Positions 56,310 to 63,841 of a stretch of 64,000 bases of DNA are shown in pieces (within the stretch, counting starts at the first letter, position 1; each line of letters opens with the position of its first letter). A program made the translations under genes and the position numbers. The notes beneath the pieces were generated by a model. It did not search any database. It was not told where the DNA came from and saw only the letters and a program-made list of their open reading frames with translations. Source of the stretch: WHUA01 sp963711215 (GTDB taxonomy: Bacteria; Pseudomonadota; Alphaproteobacteria; UBA8366); assembly GCA_963711215.1 (NCBI GenBank), contig CAVQDH010000013.1, positions 62,001 to 126,000 on the forward strand, written 5' to 3'.

Positions 56310-56779
56310 GGCCGGCTCTGCGCCATCGCGTCGAGCGCGCCCTGCAGGATGTAAGCGGCCGCCATCTTGTCCACGACTTCGCCGCGGCGCTTGCGGGACA
56401 TGTCGGCCTCGTCGGTGAGGAAGCGCTCGACCGCCGCCGTCGACATCCGCTCGTCCCAGAAGGCGATCGGGATCTCGATCTTCGTCAGCAAATTCGCCGC
56501 GAACTGGCGGGTCGATTGGCAGCGCGGTCCCTCCGATCCGTCCATGTTGACCGGCAGGCCGATGACCAGGCCGCCGACGCCGCGCTCCGCGATGATGCGG
56601 ATCAGCGCCTCGGCGTCACGGGTGAACTTGCCGCGCTGGATGGTGTCGATCGGACTGGCGACGGTACATCCGGGATCGGACAGCGCTAGGCCGATCGTCC
56701 GGTCGCCGAGGTCGAGCCCCAGGAGACGCTTTCCCTTGGGCAGACGGCCGGTCATGTCGGTGATCGGGTAAACGGGCAT
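56306..56779 (-). CDS. ruvX: Holliday junction resolvase-like RuvX (YqgF)
   Basis: The 157-residue RNase H-fold protein has L-G-L-D-L-G-D-R-T-I-G-L-A, V-I-G-L-P-V-N-M-D-G-S and W-D-E-R-M-S-T, the YqgF pattern. YqgF-type proteins take part in 16S rRNA 5' processing and possibly junction resolution. Confidence 0.92.
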   Translation of the reverse strand: MPVYPITDMTGRLPKGKRLLGLDLGDRTIGLALSDPGCTVASPIDTIQRGKFTRDAEALIRIIAERGVGGLVIGLPVNMDGSEGPRCQSTRQFAANLLTKIEIPIAFWDERMSTAAVERFLTDEADMSRKRRGEVVDKMAAAYILQGALDAMAQSRP

Positions 56780-56859
56780 CGCTCGGGCTCTTCGTCGCGG
56801 ATGCCGATCTTTAGCCGAGCGGCGGCGCCCTGTCGCCTCTTAAGCGCGGGCGCGGGTCG

Positions 56860-57975
56860 CTACCCCGCTTGGGCGAGGTTCGTCTGTGACGCACCGCTCT
56901 GAACCAGCCGGTCGGGCGGGAAAATCATCGTAATGGTCGTTCCTCGGTTGGGAACGCTGCGGATGCCGAACGTCGCCCCGTGCATTTCGAGCAGCCTCTT
57001 GACGACCGCGAGGCCGATATCCATGCCGTAGCGCGGGCCGTTATCGCCCTCCGGCGCGATAAGCTCGGGATGGCTCCAGCGCGGATCCAGGTCGTCGAGG
57101 CCGAGCCCGACGCCGTCGTCTTCCACGATCAGGGCCAACCCGCGGCCGGTGGTAAGTTTCGCCGCAATCCGGATCCTGCCGCTTGGCCGGCTGAACTTGA
57201 TCGCATTGGTCACGAGGTTGACCAGGATCTTCTTGATGGCGCGGTCGTCGGTATGGATCTCGGGCAGGTCAGACGAGACATCGATTTGGATCCCGATGCC
57301 GGTGCTTCGCGCGACCGGCTCGACGATGCGTACGGCCGATTCGATCAGATCCTTGACGGATCGCGGTTTCATCTGCAGCGGCTCGGCGCCGAATTCCACC
57401 TTGTCGGGATCGAGGCAGGTGGTGAGGCGCTCGCCGAGCATCGCCGCGCTTTCGCGGATCGACTTGACGTAATCCTTGTAATGCTCGTTGTCGATCGGAC
57501 CGAAAGGCTCTTCTTCGAGCAATTGGGCGAAGCCGAGCACGCCGTTCAGCGGCGTGCGCAGATCATGCGCCAGATTGGCGAGGAAGACGGACTTGTTCTG
57601 GCCGAGATGATCGGCCAGAACGCGCATTTCCATGATCTCTTCCTCCAGCTTGATCCGCCGCGTCAATTCGTCGGCAAAGCGCTGCCATTGCCGCCAGGCG
57701 AACCAGCAGAAGGCAATCATCGAAAGCATCGCCGCTATGGCGATTTCGTCCAGTTCCCAATCCGCATGCCTCGTCACGGCGACGATATACCAGTCACCGA
57801 GCTCGTAGGAGCTCGCGGCCATGAACGCGGCGATGAAAATGATGGCGACGAAATAGAGATCCCGGAGCGCGGCCTGATGCAACGCGATCTTCGGGTCGCC
57901 AAGGCCGTGCGCCTCCAACTTGGCCTTCGCCAAATCGTCGGGCGCTTGCTGTAACGGAGCGGTTTGATGCGGCAT
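56860..57975 (-). CDS. Membrane sensor histidine kinase
   Basis: The 371-residue protein has two membrane spans (about 41-57 and 77-97), a short HAMP-free linker with a coiled coil, a HisKA domain with H137 in A-H-D-L-R-T-P-L-N-G, and a HATPase domain with N (L-V-T-N-A-I-K-F-S), G1 (D-D-G-V-G-L-G) and G2-like motifs. The kinase has only a few periplasmic residues, so it may sense in or near the membrane or cytosol. No response regulator lies beside it. A CtrA-type box lies 65 bases before its start, suggesting cell-cycle control. Confidence 0.88.
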   Translation of the reverse strand: MPHQTAPLQQAPDDLAKAKLEAHGLGDPKIALHQAALRDLYFVAIIFIAAFMAASSYELGDWYIVAVTRHADWELDEIAIAAMLSMIAFCWFAWRQWQRFADELTRRIKLEEEIMEMRVLADHLGQNKSVFLANLAHDLRTPLNGVLGFAQLLEEEPFGPIDNEHYKDYVKSIRESAAMLGERLTTCLDPDKVEFGAEPLQMKPRSVKDLIESAVRIVEPVARSTGIGIQIDVSSDLPEIHTDDRAIKKILVNLVTNAIKFSRPSGRIRIAAKLTTGRGLALIVEDDGVGLGLDDLDPRWSHPELIAPEGDNGPRYGMDIGLAVVKRLLEMHGATFGIRSVPNRGTTITMIFPPDRLVQSGASQTNLAQAG

Positions 57976-58039
57976 CGATTAAATTGATCAAAAAAATGCG
58001 GTGCCATTCTGGCCCGGGTAAGTCTTACGGGGCGCAGAG

Positions 58040-58054
58040 TTAAATTGACGTTAA
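58040..58054. promoter_or_regulatory. CtrA-type box TTAA-N7-TTAA
   Basis: TTAAATTGACGTTAA is an exact TTAA-N7-TTAA site 65 bases before the histidine kinase start, and about 210 before gatC on the other strand. The motif is plain; regulation by CtrA is inferred. The rest of the gap (57976-58265) shows no gene. Confidence 0.45.
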
Positions 58055-58265
58055 GCGTTGCAAGATCTGAAGGCGGGCCCTCTTCGAGAAGCCATTGATT
58101 TTACGTATATTAGCGTGGGAGGGCCTCGACCTGTCGGCGTCGGATCCGGTCGCCGTGCCGGCGATGCTCCGGAAAGACGCTGAAACCTTGCCGTTGCGGG
58201 AGGCGGGTGTTAGCGTCCGCGCGTTTTCGACACGAAATCAGACATGCCGCGTGAGGATCGCCGCC

Positions 58266-58553
58266 ATGCCCATCGACAAGGCCACCGTCGCGAAGATCGC
58301 CCGACTGGCGCGCATCCGGGTGCCCGAGGAAGAGCAGGAGAGGCTGGCCGGCGAGCTCTCCAACATCCTCGGCTGGGTGGAGCAGCTCGACGAGGTCGAC
58401 ACCGCCGGCGTGCGGCCGATGACCTCGGTCGTCGAGGCCGAGCCCGTGATGCGCAAGGACGAGGTCACCGACGGCAACTGCCTGGACGACGTGACGGCGA
58501 ACGCGCCGGCGCGGGTCCATGGCTTCTTCACCGTGCCCAAGGTGGTCGAGTAA
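58266..58553 (+). CDS. gatC: Asp/Glu-tRNA amidotransferase subunit C
   Basis: GatC is the small scaffold of GatCAB. The 95-residue product has T-V-A-K-I-A-R-L-A-R-I, L-S-N-I-L-G-W-V-E-Q-L and V-P-K-V-V-E, the family pattern. An upstream in-frame extension to 58095 has no family likeness. It overlaps gatA by one base (TAATG). Confidence 0.93.
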   Translation: MPIDKATVAKIARLARIRVPEEEQERLAGELSNILGWVEQLDEVDTAGVRPMTSVVEAEPVMRKDEVTDGNCLDDVTANAPARVHGFFTVPKVVE

Positions 58554-60091
58554 TGGCGGGCGTCTACGACCTCACGCTGGCCGAGACGCGCGGGGCGCTG
58601 CTGAAGGGCGAGGTGTCCCCGACCGAGCTTGCGCACGCCTATATCAAGGCCGTGGAGGCCGTTCGCCCGCTCAACGCCTTCATCACCGAGACCCCGGACA
58701 TCGCGCTCGACATGGCGAAGGCGTCGGAGGCTCGGCTCGCCCGCGGCGAGGGCGGCGCGATGGAAGGCATTCCGATCGGCGTGAAGGACCTGTTCTGCAC
58801 CAAGGGCGTGCTGTCGACGGCGGCGAGCCACATCCTCGACGGCTTCGTGCCGACCTATGACTCGACCGTGACGGCCAAGCTGTTCGGCGCGGGCGCGCTG
58901 ATGCTCGGCAAATGCAACATGGACGAGTTCGCCATGGGCTCGGCCAACATGACGAGCTATTACGGGCCGGTCGAGAACCCGTGGCGGGCGACGACGGCGT
59001 CCAACAAGAAGCTGGTGCCGGGCGGCTCTTCAGGCGGCTCGGCGGCGGCGGTCGCAGCGCATGCCGCGCTGGCGGCGACCGGAACGGATACCGGCGGCTC
59101 GATCCGCCAGCCGGCGGCCTTCGCCGGCATCGTCGGGCTCAAGCCGACCTACGGGCGCTGCTCGCGCTGGGGCATCGTCGCCTTCGCGTCCTCGCTCGAC
59201 CAGGCCGGGCCGATGACGCGCACCGTGCGCGACGCCGCCATCATGCTGGGCGCGATGGCGGGCCACGACCCCAAGGATTCGACCAGCGTCAACCGGCCGG
59301 TGCCGAACTACGAGGCCGCGCTCGGCGGCGCCCTACGCAACGTCAAGATCGGCGTGCCCAAGGAATACCGCGTCGACGGCATGCCCGACGAGATCGACGC
59401 GCTGTGGCGGCAGGGCGTCGCCTGGCTGAAGGAGGCGGGCGCCCAGATCGTCGACATCAGCCTGCCGCACACGAAATATGCGCTGCCGACTTATTACATC
59501 GTGGCCCCGGCCGAGGCGTCCTCCAACCTGGCGCGCTACGATGGCGTGCGCTATGGCCTCCGTGTCGAGGGCGCGACCTTGCAGGAGATGTACGAGAACA
59601 CGCGCGCCGAAGGCTTCGGCGCCGAGGTGCGCCGGCGCATCATGATCGGCACCTATGTGCTGTCGGCCGGCTATTACGACGCCTATTACCTGAAGGCGCA
59701 GAAGGTGCGCTCGCGCATTGCCGAGGACTTCCACAAGGCGTGGGAGCAGGTCGACGCCGTGCTGACGCCGACCGCGCCGAGCGCTGCCTTCGCCCAGGGC
59801 GAGAAGATGGACGACCCGATCGCGATGTACCTGAACGACGTCTTCACCGTGCCGGCGAGCCTGGCCGGGCTGCCGGCGATCTCGGTGCCCGCGGGGCTGT
59901 CGAAGGACGGCCTGCCGCTCGGCCTGCACCTGATCGGCCGCCCGTTCGACGAGGAGACGGTGCTGCACGTGGCCCAGGCGCTGGAAGACGCCGCCGAGCT
60001 TCACCGCGAAGCCGGTGTTTCTGGCGGGGTAGGGATAGCTAACCCACCCACCCCAACCCTCCCCGCAGGCGGGGAGGGCGACACATTTTGA
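58553..60091 (+). CDS. gatA: Asp/Glu-tRNA amidotransferase subunit A
   Basis: GatA is the amidase-signature glutaminase subunit. The 512-residue protein has the catalytic Lys78 (G-V-K-D-L), G-G-S-S-G-G-S and T-D-T-G-G-S-I-R-Q-P-A holding the cis and nucleophile serines. The last dozen or so residues (N-P-P-T-P-T-L-P-A-G-G-E-G) are not family sequence: they are read from a GC-rich palindromic repeat that has invaded the 3' end. The core ends near residue 498. Confidence 0.95.
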   Translation: MAGVYDLTLAETRGALLKGEVSPTELAHAYIKAVEAVRPLNAFITETPDIALDMAKASEARLARGEGGAMEGIPIGVKDLFCTKGVLSTAASHILDGFVPTYDSTVTAKLFGAGALMLGKCNMDEFAMGSANMTSYYGPVENPWRATTASNKKLVPGGSSGGSAAAVAAHAALAATGTDTGGSIRQPAAFAGIVGLKPTYGRCSRWGIVAFASSLDQAGPMTRTVRDAAIMLGAMAGHDPKDSTSVNRPVPNYEAALGGALRNVKIGVPKEYRVDGMPDEIDALWRQGVAWLKEAGAQIVDISLPHTKYALPTYYIVAPAEASSNLARYDGVRYGLRVEGATLQEMYENTRAEGFGAEVRRRIMIGTYVLSAGYYDAYYLKAQKVRSRIAEDFHKAWEQVDAVLTPTAPSAAFAQGEKMDDPIAMYLNDVFTVPASLAGLPAISVPAGLSKDGLPLGLHLIGRPFDEETVLHVAQALEDAAELHREAGVSGGVGIANPPTPTLPAGGEGDTF

Positions 60092-60187
60092 AGTCCGCCA
60101 CCTCCCCCGCAAGGGGGGAGGACTTGTATAGTGCGGGTACTCCATTAATTTCCCTCCCCCCTTGCGGGGGAGGGTTAGGGTGGGGGG
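60042..60187. repeat. Palindromic GC-rich repeat element, copy 1
   Basis: Three hairpins: 60057-60066 with 60069-60078 (10 bp), 60101-60108 with 60114-60121, and 60152-60160 with 60166-60174. All are built on CCCTCCCC/GGGGAGGG arms, and the element ends in a TAGGGTGGGG edge. It covers the gatA 3' end and most of the gatA-gatB spacer. A second copy lies after gatB. Confidence 0.8.
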
Positions 60188-60211
60188 CCTTCTTTCGAGA
60201 CCGGAACGGAC

Positions 60212-61666
60212 ATGGCGAAGCTCTTAAAAGGACGCACGGGCGACTGGGAGTTGGTGATCGGGCTCGAGGTGCATGCCCAGGCCACGACGAAGTCGAAGCT
60301 GTTCTCGGGCGCGGCGACTGATTTCGGCGCCGAGCCGAACACCCAGGTCAGCCTGGTCGACGCCGCCATGCCCGGCATGCTGCCGGTGCTGAACGAGGTG
60401 AGCGTGCGCCAGGCGGTGCTGACGGGCCTGGCGCTCAATGCCCAGATCAACCTGCATTCGGTCTTCGCGCGGAAGAATTATTTCTATCCCGACCTGCCGC
60501 CGGGCTATCAGATCTCGCAATACGAGGCGCCGGTCGTGGGCGCGGGCGAGATCACCGTCGACCTGCCGGACGGCGACAGCATAACCGTCGGGATCGAGCG
60601 GCTGCATCTCGAGCAGGACGCGGGAAAGTCGTTGCACGACCAGAGCCCGACCGAGACCTATATCGACCTGAACCGCGCCGGCGTCACCCTGATGGAGATC
60701 GTCTCCAAGCCCGACATGCGCTCGGCCGACGAGGCGGCGGCCTATGTCGAGAAGCTGCGCTCGATCCTGCGCTACATCGGCTCCTGCGACGGCAACATGC
60801 AGGAAGGCTCGATGCGCGCGGACGCCAATGTCTCGGTGCGGCGGCCGGGCGATCCGCTCGGCACGCGCTGTGAGATCAAGAATGTCAACTCGATCCGCTT
60901 CCTCAAGCAGGCGATCGAATACGAGGCGGCGCGCCAGATCGAGATCATCGAGGACGGCGGCACGATCGCCCAGGAGACGCGGCTGTTCGATGCGGGCAAG
61001 GGCGAGACGCGGTCGATGCGCAGCAAGGAAGACGCGCACGACTACCGCTATTTCCCCGATCCGGACCTGCTGCCGCTCGACCTCGACCAGGATTTCGTCG
61101 AGCAGCTCAAGGCGACGCTGCCCGAGCTGCCGGACCAGAAGAAGGCGCGCTTCATCGCCGACTACGGGCTCTCGCCCTATGACGCCGCCGTGTTGGTGGC
61201 GGAGCGCGAGACGGCCGCCTTCTTCGAGACGGTGGCGACGGGACGGGACGCCAAGCTTGCGGCCAACTGGGTGATGTCCGAGCTGTTCGGAAGGCTCAAC
61301 AAGGCCGGTATCGGCGTCGAGGCGTCCCCGGTTTCCGCCTCTGCGCTGGGCGGACTGATCGACCTGATCGCCGACGATACGATCTCCGGCCGCATCGCCA
61401 AGGACGTCTTCAACGAGATGTTCGAGACCGGCAAGGAGGCCGCGGCGATCGTCGAGGCGAAGGGGCTGAAGCAGATCACCGACACCGGCGCGATCGAAGG
61501 CGTGATCGCGCGCATCGTCGCCGGCAATCCCGACAATGTCGCGCAATACAAGGGCGGCAACGCCAAGGTCATCGGCTGGTTCGTCGGCCAGGTGATGAAG
61601 GAGACGCAGGGCAAGGCGAACCCGAAGCTGGTCAACGAGCTGTTGCGGAAGAAGCTGGACGAGTAG
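60212..61666 (+). CDS. gatB: Asp/Glu-tRNA amidotransferase subunit B
   Basis: GatB is the tRNA-binding kinase/transamidase subunit. The 484-residue protein has G-L-E-V-H-A-Q at the start, Y-F-Y-P-D-L-P-P-G-Y-Q-I-S, N-R-A-G-V-T-L-M-E-I-V and the C-terminal YqeY-like helical domain. It is 120 bases after gatA, the spacer being the repeat element. Confidence 0.96.
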   Translation: MAKLLKGRTGDWELVIGLEVHAQATTKSKLFSGAATDFGAEPNTQVSLVDAAMPGMLPVLNEVSVRQAVLTGLALNAQINLHSVFARKNYFYPDLPPGYQISQYEAPVVGAGEITVDLPDGDSITVGIERLHLEQDAGKSLHDQSPTETYIDLNRAGVTLMEIVSKPDMRSADEAAAYVEKLRSILRYIGSCDGNMQEGSMRADANVSVRRPGDPLGTRCEIKNVNSIRFLKQAIEYEAARQIEIIEDGGTIAQETRLFDAGKGETRSMRSKEDAHDYRYFPDPDLLPLDLDQDFVEQLKATLPELPDQKKARFIADYGLSPYDAAVLVAERETAAFFETVATGRDAKLAANWVMSELFGRLNKAGIGVEASPVSASALGGLIDLIADDTISGRIAKDVFNEMFETGKEAAAIVEAKGLKQITDTGAIEGVIARIVAGNPDNVAQYKGGNAKVIGWFVGQVMKETQGKANPKLVNELLRKKLDE

Positions 61667-61703
61667 GGGCGAGCCGGCGCTGCGTTCGGGGAACGGCGGG
61701 CTG

Positions 61704-61802
61704 ACCCCCCACCTAATCCTCCCCCGCAAGGGGGGAGGACTAACCTGTAGCGGCCGCATGATTTTTCCCTCCCCCCTTGTGGGGGAGGGCTAGGGTGGGG
61801 GG
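61704..61802. repeat. Palindromic GC-rich repeat element, copy 2
   Basis: It repeats the last two hairpins of the element near 60042: 61718-61725 with 61731-61738, and a second CCCTCCCCCC/GGGGGAGGG stem around 61768-61789, ending in TAGGGTGGGG. It lies between gatB and the convergent UGSC gene and may double as a terminator. Confidence 0.8.
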
Positions 61803-61809
61803 ATCGCGC

Positions 61810-62337
61810 CTAAATCTTCGCCGTAATGTTCGCCAGGATCGGCTCGATCGCGTTTTCCGCGACCTTGACGAGCTCTTCCTTGGTCAGGTTCTGGATCGGG
61901 TGCGGCACGAAGACGATCGCCGGCATGAAGCCGATCGATTTCGCCTGGGAGTTGGCCGCCTGCTCGAACTCGGTGGTGGCGAGCATGGTGCCGGGGATGC
62001 CGCGTCCGTCGAGGTCCTTCATGTCATGCAGACTGCACGACGTGCAGGACCCTCAATCGGCCAGGGCTTCGACGACGATGTCGCATTCGGCGGCGATGCT
62101 CTGCACCACCGGCAGCGGCGCGGGCTTGGCGTTGGTCGGCTTGGCGTAGCGGCGCACCGTGTGTCCGCGCGCGGTCAAAAGCCTGTCGACGGAGTCGAGA
62201 AATTCGTCGCTCCGCGTCTTGCCGATGTCGAGCAGCCCGATGGTCAGGCCGTCGAGCGATTTCGGCGGCTTCCGCCGCTCGCGCTGGACCGAGGCGGCCT
62301 CCGCCGTCGGGTCGCGCATGGTGAAGGCGTTGCTCAT
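61810..62337 (-). CDS. UGSC-family selenoprotein (in-frame TGA read as selenocysteine)
   Basis: Read from ATG 62337, the frame reaches TGA at 62055-62053, then continues in the same frame to TAG 61810. At the TGA the sequence is ...E-A-L-A-D-U-G-S-C-T-S-C-S-L-H-D, so the TGA falls exactly at the U of the U-G-S-C motif of the thioredoxin-like selenoprotein family of that name. A SECIS-like hairpin starts at once behind it. The protein would have 175 residues with Sec95, an N-terminal part with I-G-L-L-D-I-G-K-T and a C-terminal part with F-V-P-H-P-I-Q-N. It overlaps the upstream gene by ATGA. Likely a redox protein; the reaction is unknown. A standard gene caller would split it into two short genes. 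Confidence 0.85.
62012..62052 (-). promoter_or_regulatory. Bacterial SECIS-like hairpin behind the UGA codon
   Basis: In the mRNA, GGGUCCU (62052-62046) pairs with AGGACCU (62018-62012). Inside it, GUCGUGCA (62041-62034) pairs with UGCAUGAC (62030-62023), leaving a G-U-C loop. The stem starts right after UGA and the loop G is about 20 bases on, close to the E. coli fdhF element, whose apical part as I recall it is similarly GCAGGUCUGC. It is within the coding frame, as expected in bacteria. Confidence 0.65.
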
Positions 62338-63776
62338 TCGGTGATCTCCTTCGTTACCGGTTGCACGTCGTCATGGAAGCGGCCGGCGGACCAGCCGCCG
62401 ATGATGCCCGAGAACATGCCTGCCTCGCCGCCCGCGCGGACGATCATCAGGCCATGGTCGCGCCAGAATTTCGGCACCATCTGGTCCGCGAATTTCGGGG
62501 CGATACCTTCGTTCAGACCTTGCGCGCCCTTGATCAGGTCGCGCCCGGGCCGGGTGGTCGCGTCGTGCAGCGCCTCCGTGATGCGCCGCCGGTCCCAGCC
62601 GGCCTCACGGAAGATGCGGTAGTGTTCCGGCGTCAGCACGAGGATGGCGTTCGACCACTGCGCAAGCTTGACGTGGCCGACGGTGACCAGCGAGGTCGCC
62701 ATCGAGCGCACCAGCTCTTCCGGCGTGCGCGCGCCGTGGTCGACGAAGGCGGTCACGCCGTCGCCGTGGAACAGCGTCACCGCCGACCTGCCGCGGGGAA
62801 TGCCGCGCCAGACGGAGAGCGGCTCCCAATCCGGATCGGTCTCGTCTTCCGCGAAGCAGAAGGTGTATTTGCCGGGATTGCCCAGCGCGGACCGGTCGAT
62901 GCCACCGGGAATGCCGCCGCCGACATTGCGGATGATGAGCTGCAGCGTCCGCCCGATGGCGGCGTTCGCGCGGTTGCCCTGGCCCAGCGCGTTGAGGCCG
63001 CAATTCATGCCGACGCGCTTGGCGATGGGACCGTTGACGATGACCACGGGGCCGGAGAAGTAAAGCGTGCAGAGCAGCCCGTGCATCGCGAAGTTCGGCA
63101 TCAGCGCCGCTTCCAGGGTCGCCAGCACGACCGGCATGTATTCCGGCTTGCAGCCTGCCAGGACCGCGTTGATCGCGACTTTCTCGACGGTGCATTCGGC
63201 GAGGTTGGGTGGGATCAGCCCGACCACTTCCTGCGGGTCGCGCCTGGTGCCGGCCAGCATGCGGATGACGCGCTCGTCGGTCGGCGGCGTCACCGGTAGG
63301 CCGTCGCTCCATCCGCGCTCGAAACAGACCTCCATAGGGTCTTCGAGCGGCGAGACCTCGATCTGGCGCGCCTTCAGAAGACCGCCGAAGCGCGCCAGCA
63401 ATTGCTCATGCACGCCGGGCTCGACACTTTTCGAGCCGCAGCCCGGCCGCTGCTCCGGCAAATCCGTGCCGAGCCCGCCGACGCCGGTCAGCGCTTCCCA
63501 TTCGCCGCGGTGCCAGCCGATGCTGCGGCCGACTTCCTTACCCGCCTGCATGCGGATGACCGTCGGCACGATCTCGATGTCGAGATGGAAGGAGGCTTCG
63601 AGGCTGCGGTCGTCCTGCACGCTCTTCATGCCGGGCGGGAAGGCGGGGTCGTCCTGGCTGTAGACGGAGACCGGCTGGCCGCTCGCGGCGAGCTGTCGGT
63701 AGACCGGCTCGATCAGCGTGCAGGTCGGGCAGTCGCGCTTGGCGACAACGATCAGGCCATCAGTCGGTAGCGGCAT
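62334..63776 (-). CDS. Thioredoxin-fold (CPTC) protein with large C-terminal domain, UGSC partner
   Basis: The 480-residue protein starts at ATG 63776 with GGGAGGA upstream. The N-terminal 90 residues have a thioredoxin-like fold with the redox motif C16-P-T-C19 and a cis-Pro-like I-V-P-T-V. The remaining about 350 residues form an unfamiliar domain with L-P-V-T-P-P-T-D, C-T-L-Y-F-S-G-P-V-V-I-V-N-G-P and several scattered cysteines. Its stop overlaps the selenoprotein start by four bases. Function unknown; coupling suggests it and the UGSC protein exchange electrons or work on one substrate. Confidence 0.75.
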   Translation of the reverse strand: MPLPTDGLIVVAKRDCPTCTLIEPVYRQLAASGQPVSVYSQDDPAFPPGMKSVQDDRSLEASFHLDIEIVPTVIRMQAGKEVGRSIGWHRGEWEALTGVGGLGTDLPEQRPGCGSKSVEPGVHEQLLARFGGLLKARQIEVSPLEDPMEVCFERGWSDGLPVTPPTDERVIRMLAGTRRDPQEVVGLIPPNLAECTVEKVAINAVLAGCKPEYMPVVLATLEAALMPNFAMHGLLCTLYFSGPVVIVNGPIAKRVGMNCGLNALGQGNRANAAIGRTLQLIIRNVGGGIPGGIDRSALGNPGKYTFCFAEDETDPDWEPLSVWRGIPRGRSAVTLFHGDGVTAFVDHGARTPEELVRSMATSLVTVGHVKLAQWSNAILVLTPEHYRIFREAGWDRRRITEALHDATTRPGRDLIKGAQGLNEGIAPKFADQMVPKFWRDHGLMIVRAGGEAGMFSGIIGGWSAGRFHDDVQPVTKEITE

Positions 63777-63841
63777 GGCGGCGTTCCTCCCATGGCATCT
63801 TAGCGCCATTCGCGGCGGTCGCGCACGTCGAAGCGATGGGG

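Noticed and set aside
61810..62022. A separate 70-residue gene and a 94-residue gene instead of one selenoprotein
   Set aside because: Both are in the same frame with only TGA between, the second piece would lose the G-S-C motif at its start, and it lacks a ribosome binding site.
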